Positions 1 through 6,850 of a stretch of DNA of 26,017 bases are shown here, in pieces (the first letter of the stretch is position 1; each line of letters begins with the position of its first letter). The position numbers were made by a program, and so were the translations under genes. Under the pieces are notes generated by a model. It was given only the letters and a program-made list of their open reading frames with translations, searched no databases and was not told where the DNA came from. Source of the DNA: JAYXXU01 sp049301135 (lineage in GTDB: Bacteria > Pseudomonadota > Gammaproteobacteria > Pseudomonadales > Moraxellaceae); the NCBI GenBank assembly GCA_049301135.1, contig JBAQKP010000162.1, positions 1 through 26,017 on the forward strand, given 5' to 3'.

Positions 1-150
1 AAGGAAGTCGGTCAGGATGACCCGAAGGATGGACCGCCGTAGGACGCAAAGATGACGCACTTGGAGTGCCGAATCGTAAGGACGCAGCAACAGGACGTTG
101 AATCGAGACCCGCCCTATCAGGATGATGTTTGGGCGGGTTTCTCTATTTT
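1..150 (+). ncRNA. CsrB/RsmY/Z-like CsrA-sequestering small RNA (5' end outside window)
   Basis: No convincing reading frame is present. Nine GGA triplets lie within the first 123 bases. Six of them fit [ACT]AGGA[CT]G (13-19, 25-31, 40-46, 78-84, 91-97, 119-125), close to the known CsrA/RsmA binding consensus. Several GGAs sit in the loops of short hairpins: GGTC/GACC around AGGAT (10-22), GCAC/GTGC around TTGGA (57-69) and CAAC/GTTG around AGGAC (88-100). Another lies in the terminator loop (121-123). This GGA-in-loop layout ending in an intrinsic terminator is the hallmark of CsrB, RsmX, RsmY and RsmZ, which titrate the translational regulator CsrA. The strand follows from the terminator. 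The promoter and any GacA box would lie before base 1. I cannot assign it to a named family from memory, so the class is well supported but the exact family is not. Confidence 0.82.
108..150 (+). terminator. Intrinsic terminator of the CsrB-like RNA
   Basis: An 8-bp perfect stem (108-115 with 132-139, ACCCGCCC/GGGCGGGT) encloses a 16-base loop that carries a further CAGGATG motif. It is followed by a T-rich tract ending in TTTT at 147-150. There is no T tract on the opposite side, so it works for plus-strand transcription. Confidence 0.85.
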
Positions 151-199
151 AAAAAAAGTATTTTGCAACCTATCACGCGCACTCAGACTCACAACACTT

Positions 200-622
200 T
201 TAACGGAATGACTCGGCCTGCTGCGCTTGCTCGACATAGCGCTGAATCCGATATACCAGCACATCGGCGTCTTGCCATTCATTCAGACGGATCAAAAACG
301 ACGGCTGTGCCGGATCGCGCATTTGCACACGAATACGGCCTTCTTCTTCGACCACATAATCAATATCACCCCACGCACAAGTCAAATTGGCGCGCGGGCG
401 ATTCGGATCTTGGTAGACCAAACCCTGATCGTCCAGCATGATTTTGGTGTCTTTGGCACGCGTGACATACGATGCCCAAGCAAACATCGCCAAAAAAATC
501 GCCAGCAGCAGTAAATACTGATCATCCGCCAGTTCTTCTAGACTTAAAATCAGCACCATGATCGCTTGCCCGAGCAACAGCGGCAGTAGCGAAGCAGGTT
601 TACGACTAAATGTTAACACCAT
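200..622 (-). CDS. Small two-helix membrane protein with PH-like cytoplasmic tail, unknown function
   Basis: A 140-residue protein. Two hydrophobic segments (about residues 11-28 and 33-52) form a hairpin that should sit in the inner membrane. The polar C-terminal part (about 58-140) alternates short strand-like stretches and ends in a helix rich in Gln, Glu and Ala, a pattern reminiscent of bacterial PH-like domains; that fold is an inference. The ATG at 622 lies only two bases after the stop of the erdR-like gene (625), so the two are almost certainly cotranscribed and translationally coupled, as the third gene of an acs operon. I do not recognise a named family. A link to acetate sensing or to the response regulator is suggested by position only. 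No clear terminator was seen between its stop and the convergent small RNA. Confidence 0.75.
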   Translation of the reverse strand: MVLTFSRKPASLLPLLLGQAIMVLILSLEELADDQYLLLLAIFLAMFAWASYVTRAKDTKIMLDDQGLVYQDPNRPRANLTCAWGDIDYVVEEEGRIRVQMRDPAQPSFLIRLNEWQDADVLVYRIQRYVEQAQQAESFR

Positions 623-624
623 GG

Positions 625-1266
625 CTAACCCAACTTGACGGAGTCTACACCTAATGTACCCAAGGCCAATACCGCTTGCGTGCGGTTCTGTACCCCGAGC
701 TTTCTAAAAATCGCGGTCATATGCGCTTTGATGGTCGCTTCCGACACATTTAAATCATACGCGATTTGTTTGTTCAGTTGGCCTTCAGCCAACATTAATA
801 AAACACGATATTGCTGCGGCGTGAGCTCACGCAGCCGTTCGGCCATGTCCAATTCATCGGCACGCATGACCGCCGCGCTGTGCGGCCATGGCGCTGACCA
901 TTCGTCACCGTCAAGCACGGTTTGAATGATCGAAATCATCTGATCCGGCGCGGCGGATTTGGTGATATACGCTGCTGCACCATGTGCCAAGGCACGCTGC
1001 ATCACGGTCGGTTCTTCGTGTGCCGAAATCACAATCACCGGCAGTTCGGGGTATTGCGCTCGCACATGTACCAAGGCCGAAAAACCAGAGGCATCCGGCA
1101 AGTGTAGATCCAGCAGCAGCAGATCAGGCAGTGCGCTGTTGAGGGCGGTGTGTAACGCAAAAACCGAAGCAACACCGCGAACAGTGGCTTCGGTGAGTCC
1201 CTGACTGAGTGCACGAATCAGGGCATCGCGAAACAGTGGATGGTCATCCGTGACGAGTATGTTCAT
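625..1266 (-). CDS. erdR: LuxR-family response regulator, ErdR-like regulator of acetate metabolism
   Basis: The product has a receiver domain followed by a LuxR-type helix-turn-helix. With the start used here (ATG at 1266, protein beginning MNILVTDDHPLF, 213 residues) the acidic pair is at about 7-8. The phospho-acceptor Asp is at about 53 in LLLLDLHLP and the conserved Lys at about 103 in AYITKSA. The HTH lies at about 147-205 (LTPQQYRVLLMLAEGQLNKQ, then SEATIKAHM). A longer frame to 1290 exists, but the family begins at this Met. The gene overlaps the end of acs by 23 bases, which implies coupled expression. In Pseudomonas the regulator ErdR is encoded beside acsA and controls it, so the same role is inferred here. 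No histidine kinase is encoded in the window. A hairpin just before the start may limit independent translation. Confidence 0.85.
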   Translation of the reverse strand: MNILVTDDHPLFRDALIRALSQGLTEATVRGVASVFALHTALNSALPDLLLLDLHLPDASGFSALVHVRAQYPELPVIVISAHEEPTVMQRALAHGAAAYITKSAAPDQMISIIQTVLDGDEWSAPWPHSAAVMRADELDMAERLRELTPQQYRVLLMLAEGQLNKQIAYDLNVSEATIKAHMTAIFRKLGVQNRTQAVLALGTLGVDSVKLG

Positions 1267-3211
1267 GCGTCTGAGGATAGACCTCAGCAATCAGATTGTC
1301 TACTACTGATGGGTCAGCCAAGGTGGAGATATCACCCAGCGTATCCAGTTCGTTGGCCGCAATTTTGCGTAGAATACGCCGCATGATTTTACCGGAGCGG
1401 GTCTTCGGCAAGCCTGGCGCCCAGTGAATCGCATCCGGTGTGGCAATTGGCCCAATTTCTTGCCGGACAAAGTCGCGTAGCTCTTTACGCAAGCCTTCGC
1501 TCGGCTCTACGCCAGCCTGCAACGTCACAAATACACAGATGCCTTGCCCTTTAAGATCATGCGGCATGCCGACCACCGCCGACTCAGCAACCGACTTGTG
1601 CGCCACCAAAGCGCTTTCGACTTCTGCTGTACCGAGGCGATGACCCGATACATTTAATACATCATCGACCCGACCGGTAATCCAGTAATCGCCATCGGCA
1701 TCGCGTTTTGCGCCATCACCAGTGAAGTACATGCCTTTATAGGTCGAAAAATAGGTTTCGATAAAGCGCTGATGATCGCCGTACACGCTGCGCATTTGCC
1801 CCGGCCACGAGTCGAGCAACACCAGATTGCCTTCACATGCGCCGTCTAAAAACTTGCCTTCAGCATCGACAATTGCCGCTTGTACCCCGTACATCGGCCG
1901 CATCGCCGAACCGGGTTTCATATCGCCAGCGTTTGGAATCGGTGCAATCAAAATGCCGCCGGTCTCAGTCTGCCACCATGTATCGACAATCGGACAGCGC
2001 GACTCACCCACCACCCGATAGTACCAGTCCCACGCTTCAGGGTTGATCGGTTCACCGACTGAACCCAGCAAGCGCAAGCTGCTGCGATTGCTTTGCCGCA
2101 CATAGTCGTCACCTTCACGCATCATCGCGCGAATCGCGGTCGGCGCGGTATACAAGATGGTCACGTCATGCTTATCGACGATTTGCCCGATGCGTGCCCA
2201 CGTTGGGTATTGCGGTACGCCTTCGAACATCACACTACTGGAACCGTTTGACAATGCACCATACAGCAGATAGCTGTGGCCGGTAATCCAGCCCAGATCG
2301 GCAGTACACCAGTACACATCATTCGGCTTTAAATCAAATACTTCACGGAAGGTACTGGTCACATACACCAGATAACCGCCGGTGGTATGCAGCACGCCTT
2401 TGGGCTTGCCGGTACTGCCCGAGGTATACAGGATAAATAGCGGATCTTCGGCATTCATCACTTCGGCTGGACAATCATCGGACGCATCGGCAATCAGCTC
2501 GTGATACCAGCGATCACGGGTCTGATCCCAGTCGATTTGCCCGCCGGTACGATGCACCACGACCACGTCTTTAACGCACTGTGTGCCATTGATTTGGAGT
2601 GCCGCATCGACGTTGTCTTTCAGTGGAATATGCTTGCCACCACGCACGCCTTCATCAGCAGTAATCACCAGCGTCGAGCCACAATCGGCAATCCGACCGG
2701 CCAGCGCATCCGGCGAAAATCCGCCAAATACCACCGAATGCACCGCACCAATCCGCGTACAGGCCAGCATCGCAATCGCGGTTTCGGGAATCATCGGCAT
2801 ATAGATGGTGATGCGGTCGCCTTTTTTAGCACCCAGCGCTTTTAGGGCATTACTAAAACGGCAGACTTCATCATGTAGTTCACGGTACGAAATAATCTTG
2901 TGTTCGGCTGGATGATCGCCTTCCCAGATCAGGGCAGGCTTGTCCGGATGCGTGCGCAAATGCCGATCCAAACAGTTGGCCGAGACGTTCAGTTGGCCTT
3001 GTTCAAACCACTTAATCCGAAAGTCTTCAGCATGAAACGACACATCACGCACCGTGTCAAAAGGCGTAGTCCAGTCCACTGCCTGCGCTTTTTCGCGCCA
3101 ATAGTCGGCGTTGTGCTGAATCGATTGTTGATAATTGTCTTGGTATTGCGCAGCGGTGAGGTTGGCTTGTGCCGCAAATTCAGGCGATGGCGTAAAGCGA
3201 GGTTGTGTCAT
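1244..3211 (-). CDS. acs: Acetyl-CoA synthetase (AMP-forming)
   Basis: The enzyme activates acetate to acetyl-CoA through acetyl-AMP in the cytoplasm. Its 655 residues match the usual length of about 650. The ANL-superfamily landmarks are clear: the phosphate-binding loop YTSGSTGKPKG at 262-272, WWQTETGG at 412-419, TGDGAKRDADGDYW at 497-510 with the hinge region GRVDDVLNVSGHR just after, and the C-terminal PKTRSGKIMRR with catalytic Lys608. That lysine is the one acetylated in known Acs enzymes. The start at 3211 has a good AGGA seven bases upstream. The gene heads an operon with the erdR-like regulator (overlapping by 23 bases) and a small membrane protein, and is divergent from the dcaP porin. 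Its ribosome-binding site shares 12 bases with the CsrB-like RNA (see findings). Confidence 0.97.
   Translation of the reverse strand: MTQPRFTPSPEFAAQANLTAAQYQDNYQQSIQHNADYWREKAQAVDWTTPFDTVRDVSFHAEDFRIKWFEQGQLNVSANCLDRHLRTHPDKPALIWEGDHPAEHKIISYRELHDEVCRFSNALKALGAKKGDRITIYMPMIPETAIAMLACTRIGAVHSVVFGGFSPDALAGRIADCGSTLVITADEGVRGGKHIPLKDNVDAALQINGTQCVKDVVVVHRTGGQIDWDQTRDRWYHELIADASDDCPAEVMNAEDPLFILYTSGSTGKPKGVLHTTGGYLVYVTSTFREVFDLKPNDVYWCTADLGWITGHSYLLYGALSNGSSSVMFEGVPQYPTWARIGQIVDKHDVTILYTAPTAIRAMMREGDDYVRQSNRSSLRLLGSVGEPINPEAWDWYYRVVGESRCPIVDTWWQTETGGILIAPIPNAGDMKPGSAMRPMYGVQAAIVDAEGKFLDGACEGNLVLLDSWPGQMRSVYGDHQRFIETYFSTYKGMYFTGDGAKRDADGDYWITGRVDDVLNVSGHRLGTAEVESALVAHKSVAESAVVGMPHDLKGQGICVFVTLQAGVEPSEGLRKELRDFVRQEIGPIATPDAIHWAPGLPKTRSGKIMRRILRKIAANELDTLGDISTLADPSVVDNLIAEVYPQTHEHTRHG
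1271..1287 (-). promoter_or_regulatory. Hairpin just upstream of the erdR start codon
   Basis: A perfect 6-bp inverted repeat (CTGAGG at 1271-1276, CCTCAG at 1282-1287, five-base loop) lies inside the last codons of acs, four bases before the erdR ATG in the minus-strand mRNA. The only purine-rich GAGG nearby is in its 5' arm. Ribosomes translating acs would melt it, so it could tie ErdR synthesis to Acs synthesis. This is an inference from position. Confidence 0.4.
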
Positions 3212-3213
3212 GA

Positions 3214-3225
3214 CAACGTCCTGTT
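3214..3225 (-). promoter_or_regulatory. acs ribosome-binding site overlapping a candidate CsrA site
   Basis: Read on the minus strand this is AACAGGACGTTG, containing the AGGA Shine-Dalgarno of acs seven bases before its ATG. The same 12 bases occur in the CsrB-like RNA at 89-100. In both places AAC/GTT can pair to put AGGAC in a loop, the form CsrA prefers. AGGA alone would be expected at any ribosome-binding site, so the extended match is the evidence. Confidence 0.45.
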
Positions 3226-3276
3226 TCGGTGTTTATAGCTTGGTTTGAGTATGTCGCGCCGTAGGGCGTCGGCTCA

Positions 3277-3345
3277 ATTATGCTTTGGTCTAACGTCAAT
3301 ACAATAGCCAGATTGTCCTTTCCATCTCTACGACCAAAGCACAAT
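3277..3345. promoter_or_regulatory. Paired inverted motif in the acs-dcaP divergent promoter region
   Basis: TGCTTTGGTC at 3281-3290 is repeated as an exact inverted copy at 3332-3341. Extending each copy to ATT[AG]TGCTTTGGTC (3277-3290 and 3332-3345) gives 13 of 14 identical. The two copies are 51 bp apart centre to centre, about five helical turns, in the 194-bp gap between the starts of acs and dcaP. This spacing suits a dimeric or looping regulator acting on both genes. The ErdR-like protein is an obvious but untested candidate. Confidence 0.45.
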
Positions 3346-3405
3346 GGGCAATCTCGACAAAATCTCGTTTGATGTTCAGCATGCACACATGCCAAGGAAC
3401 GCATC

Positions 3406-4749
3406 ATGTCAACAACAACACTCGCCCGTCACACGCTCTCGCTGCTCAGCGTCGGTATTTTATTGAGCCAAGCAGTCTACGCCAACCCAACACAAGCCAG
3501 TGCAGCAGACGAACTGGCACAACTGAAGCAACGAATTGCCCTGCTTGAACAGCGCCTCAATGCCTCTGCGCCAACAGTCACAGCAGTACCAACCACAACG
3601 ACAGCCCCAGCGTCCAGTAACACAACAAACAATCCCAGCACACAAGGTTCCATGTGGAACATGGCGACAGCGCAGGCCACTCAGTTTAGCTACAAAGGCT
3701 ATATTAAGCTTGACGCATTGGCCAGCCGCTACGATTCCGGCAGCTTGGCGACGGGCGATTTTGGCCGTGATTTTTATGCCCCAAGCAAAACACCGGTCGG
3801 CACTGCACCCGCTTCACAAAACTTCGATCTACATGCCAAACAAAGCCGCCTAATCCTCGGCACGCAAACTGCTCTCGATAACGGCAAATCAATCAATAGC
3901 CATATCGAACTGGACTTTATGGTCAACACCAAAGGCAACAAGCGCGTCTCAAATGGCTATGAGCCCGAGCTACGCCAAGCCTTCGTGCAATATGATCAGT
4001 GGTTGGCTGGTCAAGCGTGGTCAAATTTTATGGATGTGGCGGCCTTGCCGGATACACTGGATTTTGTCGGACCGACCGAAGGCACAGTGTTTAACCGGCA
4101 AGCCCAACTGCGCTACCAACACGGCAACTGGCGTGTGTCGATGGAAGGCCCCGAAACCACGCTAACCGACCTGAGTAAAGCCAGTATCGCCAGCGGTGCG
4201 GCACGGCTACCCGATCTGACTGCCCGCTACCAACACAACCTCGGTGCGTCTGGCTATTGGTCAGCAGCCCTGTTGCTACGCGAGCTACGCCACCAAGTCG
4301 GCAACACCACCGAAAATGAGACCGGTGCGGGGGTCAGTTTGTCTGGTCGTTATAACTTTAGCCCGCAAACCAACCTACGCGGCGCGCTGAATTATGGCGA
4401 TGGGATTGGCCGTTATATCGGGCTAAATCTGGTCAATGACGCAGTGATTGATGCCAACGGCCAACTGCAACCGATTGAAGTGACGGCGGGATTTTTGGCA
4501 TTTCAACATCAGTGGCAGCCGCGTTTACGCTCCAGTGTCGGTGTGTCATTTTTTCAGGCCGATCCCAGCAGCAACACGCCAGCGCTGGATCTGACCACCG
4601 ACTCACGCTCCGCACACTTGAATCTAATTTATCAGTTACAGCCCAAGCTTGAAGTCGGCGCCGAACTGAGCCGCGCCGAGCGCACCCGCGACGATGGTGC
4701 AGAAGGCAGCATGAACAGGCTACAACTCTCGGCTAAATATAACTTTTAA
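3406..4749 (+). CDS. dcaP: DcaP-like trimeric outer-membrane porin
   Basis: A 447-residue precursor. The signal peptide covers about residues 1-26, with a likely cut after AVYA. A short coiled coil (ADELAQLKQRIALLEQRLN, about 34-52) and a Thr/Ala/Pro-rich linker come next. The rest is a beta-barrel of alternating aromatic and polar residues ending in the typical terminal Phe (SAKYNF). This layout is that of Acinetobacter DcaP, a porin for dicarboxylic acids and other anionic substrates. An AAGGAA lies a few bases before the ATG. It is divergent from acs and is followed by a carboxylate symporter gene, which supports a role in passing organic acids through the outer membrane. The exact substrate cannot be read from the sequence. 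A 12-bp hairpin follows the stop. Confidence 0.85.
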   Translation: MSTTTLARHTLSLLSVGILLSQAVYANPTQASAADELAQLKQRIALLEQRLNASAPTVTAVPTTTTAPASSNTTNNPSTQGSMWNMATAQATQFSYKGYIKLDALASRYDSGSLATGDFGRDFYAPSKTPVGTAPASQNFDLHAKQSRLILGTQTALDNGKSINSHIELDFMVNTKGNKRVSNGYEPELRQAFVQYDQWLAGQAWSNFMDVAALPDTLDFVGPTEGTVFNRQAQLRYQHGNWRVSMEGPETTLTDLSKASIASGAARLPDLTARYQHNLGASGYWSAALLLRELRHQVGNTTENETGAGVSLSGRYNFSPQTNLRGALNYGDGIGRYIGLNLVNDAVIDANGQLQPIEVTAGFLAFQHQWQPRLRSSVGVSFFQADPSSNTPALDLTTDSRSAHLNLIYQLQPKLEVGAELSRAERTRDDGAEGSMNRLQLSAKYNF

Positions 4750-4763
4750 CAACAGTGTTATTC

Positions 4764-4797
4764 GCGATATGGACGACTTTGCCACCGTCCATATCGC
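4764..4797 (+). terminator. Strong hairpin after dcaP, candidate terminator
   Basis: A perfect 12-bp stem (GCGATATGGACG at 4764-4775, CGTCCATATCGC at 4786-4797) with a ten-base loop lies 14 bases after the dcaP stop. No T tract follows, so it may stabilise the mRNA end or attenuate transcription rather than stop it fully. Confidence 0.5.
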
Positions 4798-4804
4798 TGC
4801 CGTC

Positions 4805-4849
4805 CTTGTCACTAGCGCACTTGTCACTGGCGCCCTTATGACTGCAAAG
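4805..4849. repeat. Three imperfect 15-bp tandem repeats
   Basis: Two 15-bp units starting CTTGTCACT (4805-4819 and 4820-4834) differ at two positions. A third, more diverged unit (4835-4849) starts CTTATGACT. They lie between dcaP and the symporter gene. The third unit could overlap a weak -35 (TTATGA at 4836) paired with TATGCT at 4860. No function is evident. Confidence 0.5.
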
Positions 4850-4900
4850 CCACGCCAATTATGCTAAAACAACTGCATGTTTTCTGTGCAGCAATCCAAA

Positions 4901-6211
4901 ATGAAACTGCAACTGCATCACCAAATTTTCCTCGCCATTTTGCTCGGCGCAGTTTTGGGTAGTCTAACCAGTCCAGACGGGATACTGTTCGGCGTGCAAG
5001 TCATGCCGTTTTATAGCTTTTTGGGTGAGCTGTTCTTAAACGCCCTGAAGATGATCGTCATCCCATTAATCATGACCGCGATCATCTGCGGCATGCTTGG
5101 GGTGGGACAAGGCTCTGGGCTGGGCAAGCTGGGCTTAAAAACGGTTGGTTTTTATCTGGGCAGTACGCTGATTGCCGTGTTGGTCGGGCTACTGATGGTC
5201 AATCTACTCAGTCCTGGCGTGGTTGATGGTCAGCCCGCCAAGGAGCTGCTGGGCTTGGCCGCCAACACGACCGAGACACTGGCGAAAGTAGAGGGGCGCA
5301 GCAGCAGTGATTTTGCCCAGATTTTTTTGCAGTTGTTCCCGCCGAATCTGATTGATGCCGCAGCCAATAATCAGCTGCTGGGTCTGATTGTGTTTTCGCT
5401 GTTGTTTGGCTATTACCTACGCAGTATGGCAGGCAAGTCCGCCGATACCTTGCGCGATGTGATGTATGCCAGCCATGAGGTGATCATGCAGATCACCATG
5501 CTGATTATCCGCTTTGCGCCGATTGGGGTGTTTGGCTTGATTGCCGCCGTGGTGACCCGTACCGGCTACGACGCGATTGAGCCGCTAGCATGGTTTTTTC
5601 TGACGGTACTGTTGGCACTGGCAATCCATGCCTTTATCTTACTGCCTTTGGCGATTCGACTGATGGCACAACGCTCGCCGCTGCGCATGCTACAGGCCAT
5701 GACACCTGCCCTACTTACGGCTTTTTCGTCAGCCAGTTCGGCGGCGAGTTTACCTTTGAATATGCAATGTATTCAGAATCGTGCCGGTGTTTCAAAGCGC
5801 GTCAGCAGTTTTGTTTTACCACTGGGCGCAACGGTCAATATGAACGGTACGGCACTGTACGAGTGTGTGGCTGTGGTATTTATTGCGCAAGCTTATGGCT
5901 TAGAGCTCTCGATTGCCACGCAGTTTTTGATTGTGTTGGCGGCAGTGTTGACCTCCATCGGTGTGGCCGCTGTGCCAGCCGCGTCGTTGGTGGCAATTAC
6001 GTTGATCTTGGCGATGGTGGGACTGCCTGCTGAAGCGATTGGATTGATTTTGGTGACGGATCGCCTGTTAGACATGTGCCGAACCTCAGTGAATATCTGG
6101 GGCGATGCGGTCGGCGCGGTGGTGATTGCCCGCAGTGAAGGTGAAGCTCAGGTGTTAAGCCTGCCAGTTGACCAGATGGAAGCGCAGCAACAGGCCAACT
6201 CGACCGTATAA
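4901..6211 (+). CDS. Dicarboxylate/amino acid:cation symporter (DAACS family)
   Basis: An inner-membrane secondary transporter of the GltP/DctA/EAAT group that imports glutamate, aspartate or C4-dicarboxylates with protons or sodium. About 436 residues, the usual size. Family landmarks are visible in the C-terminal half: the serine-rich re-entrant loop SSASSAASLPLNMQ, the NMNGTALYE motif and the substrate-binding DRLLDMCRTSVNIWGDAVGA. Hydrophobic segments run throughout. A start eight codons earlier (ATG at 4877) is possible. I prefer the Met at 4901, whose sequence MKLQLHHQIFLAILLG matches the usual start of the family, but neither has a clear Shine-Dalgarno. It sits after the DcaP porin, so the two may move the same organic acids across outer and inner membranes. 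The substrate is inferred only. Confidence 0.9.
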   Translation: MKLQLHHQIFLAILLGAVLGSLTSPDGILFGVQVMPFYSFLGELFLNALKMIVIPLIMTAIICGMLGVGQGSGLGKLGLKTVGFYLGSTLIAVLVGLLMVNLLSPGVVDGQPAKELLGLAANTTETLAKVEGRSSSDFAQIFLQLFPPNLIDAAANNQLLGLIVFSLLFGYYLRSMAGKSADTLRDVMYASHEVIMQITMLIIRFAPIGVFGLIAAVVTRTGYDAIEPLAWFFLTVLLALAIHAFILLPLAIRLMAQRSPLRMLQAMTPALLTAFSSASSAASLPLNMQCIQNRAGVSKRVSSFVLPLGATVNMNGTALYECVAVVFIAQAYGLELSIATQFLIVLAAVLTSIGVAAVPAASLVAITLILAMVGLPAEAIGLILVTDRLLDMCRTSVNIWGDAVGAVVIARSEGEAQVLSLPVDQMEAQQQANSTV

Positions 6212-6233
6212 TCCGCCCAACCGTATAATCCGC
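6203..6233. repeat. Short direct repeat at the end of the symporter gene
   Basis: ACCGTATAATCCGC occurs at 6203-6216 and 6220-6233, a 17-bp duplication that includes the symporter stop codon. Each copy contains TATAAT on the plus strand, but no -35 partner is evident. Probably a small slippage duplication. Confidence 0.5.
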
Positions 6234-6234
6234 A

Positions 6235-6265
6235 CAAAAAAAGGCCAGATTCAAAATCTGGCCTT
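6235..6265 (-). terminator. Intrinsic terminator of the hibernation-factor gene
   Basis: An 11-bp perfect stem (6241-6251 with 6255-6265, AAGGCCAGATT/AATCTGGCCTT) with a three-base loop. On the minus strand it is followed by a run of T (A run at 6235-6242 on plus). It lies 22 bases after the minus-strand gene ending at 6288, and the hairpin alone could also slow the converging symporter transcript. Confidence 0.85.
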
Positions 6266-6287
6266 CGCACCACTGGTTGAATTTGGT

Positions 6288-6638
6288 TTAGTCAGCGATG
6301 ACCCACTCTGGCTCTTGCACATGGCGTGGGCCGGCGGCTTTGGCAAAAGTATGCTCCAACAAGTGATGCAGCTTATCAACCGCACCTTCGAGCGCCTGAT
6401 CAATCGTGTCACCTTTGGCGGTCACAGCGACCGGCTTCATGCCAGCCGGACGTGCCTCAATCATACAATGCTTGTCATGCTCGCCATGTTTGGCGGCGTT
6501 GGCGTCGCTAAAATGCACCTCAAAATGGGTTATTCGATTACTTTGACGGTCGAACTCTTGTTCTAAACGAGTGCGGACATGTGAATTTAGGCGGGCGCTA
6601 CCTTCGATATGATTGTCAGTACGAACCAAAATTTTCAT
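6288..6638 (-). CDS. Ribosome hibernation-promoting factor, short HPF/RaiA type
   Basis: A 116-residue protein of the sigma-54-modulation/S30EA family, which binds the 30S decoding region and silences ribosomes in slow growth. It starts MKILVRTDNHIEG. A beta-alpha-beta-beta-beta-alpha pattern follows, with HFEVHFSDANAAKHGEHDKH and the family-typical pattern KPVAVTAKGDTIDQALEGAV. It has no C-terminal dimerisation extension, so it is the short form. An upstream ATG at 6647 lies inside the AAGGATGG ribosome-binding site, so the start at 6638 is preferred. The GTAAGGATGG around that site also resembles a CsrA target. The gene stands alone with its own terminator. RaiA-like and HPF-like proteins cannot be told apart safely by eye. 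Confidence 0.85.
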   Translation of the reverse strand: MKILVRTDNHIEGSARLNSHVRTRLEQEFDRQSNRITHFEVHFSDANAAKHGEHDKHCMIEARPAGMKPVAVTAKGDTIDQALEGAVDKLHHLLEHTFAKAAGPRHVQEPEWVIAD

Positions 6639-6647
6639 GCTTACCAT

Positions 6648-6850
6648 CCTTACGTGAACCGTTGCGGTAAGATGACTGTACCGAGAAATTGATGTTAAGT
6701 TCTGTAAACTTTATATTGTTATTTGTAATTGTTAATTTTTATATGCGATATTCAGCGGTTTTTTTATTTTTACACGCAGATAACAGAAGCCTGTTGATTC
6801 ACTACATAACGTTTGCTGAGCGATACCCCGCCATTTCATAAACCTAAGTC
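6648..6850. other. AT-rich intergenic region upstream of the hibernation-factor gene
   Basis: No reading frame with a credible ribosome-binding site was seen. The part around 6700-6770 is very AT-rich and probably holds the minus-strand promoter of the hibernation-factor gene, but I could not fix a -35/-10 pair. Confidence 0.4.

Noticed and set aside
130..514. Plus-strand frames over the small membrane protein gene
   Set aside because: They lie opposite a gene with membrane segments and tight coupling to erdR, and begin inside the RNA terminator. No ribosome-binding site.
3180..3407. Minus-strand 75-residue frame between acs and dcaP
   Set aside because: It covers the divergent promoter region and the acs start, and has no sensible composition or ribosome-binding site.
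5590..6033. Plus-strand 147-residue frame inside the symporter gene
   Set aside because: It overlaps conserved symporter motifs in another frame and has a Cys-rich, low-quality composition.
6203..6233. Two TATAAT boxes in the direct repeat after the symporter gene as a promoter pair
   Set aside because: There is no matching -35 for either copy and no plus-strand gene downstream; a small duplication explains it better.
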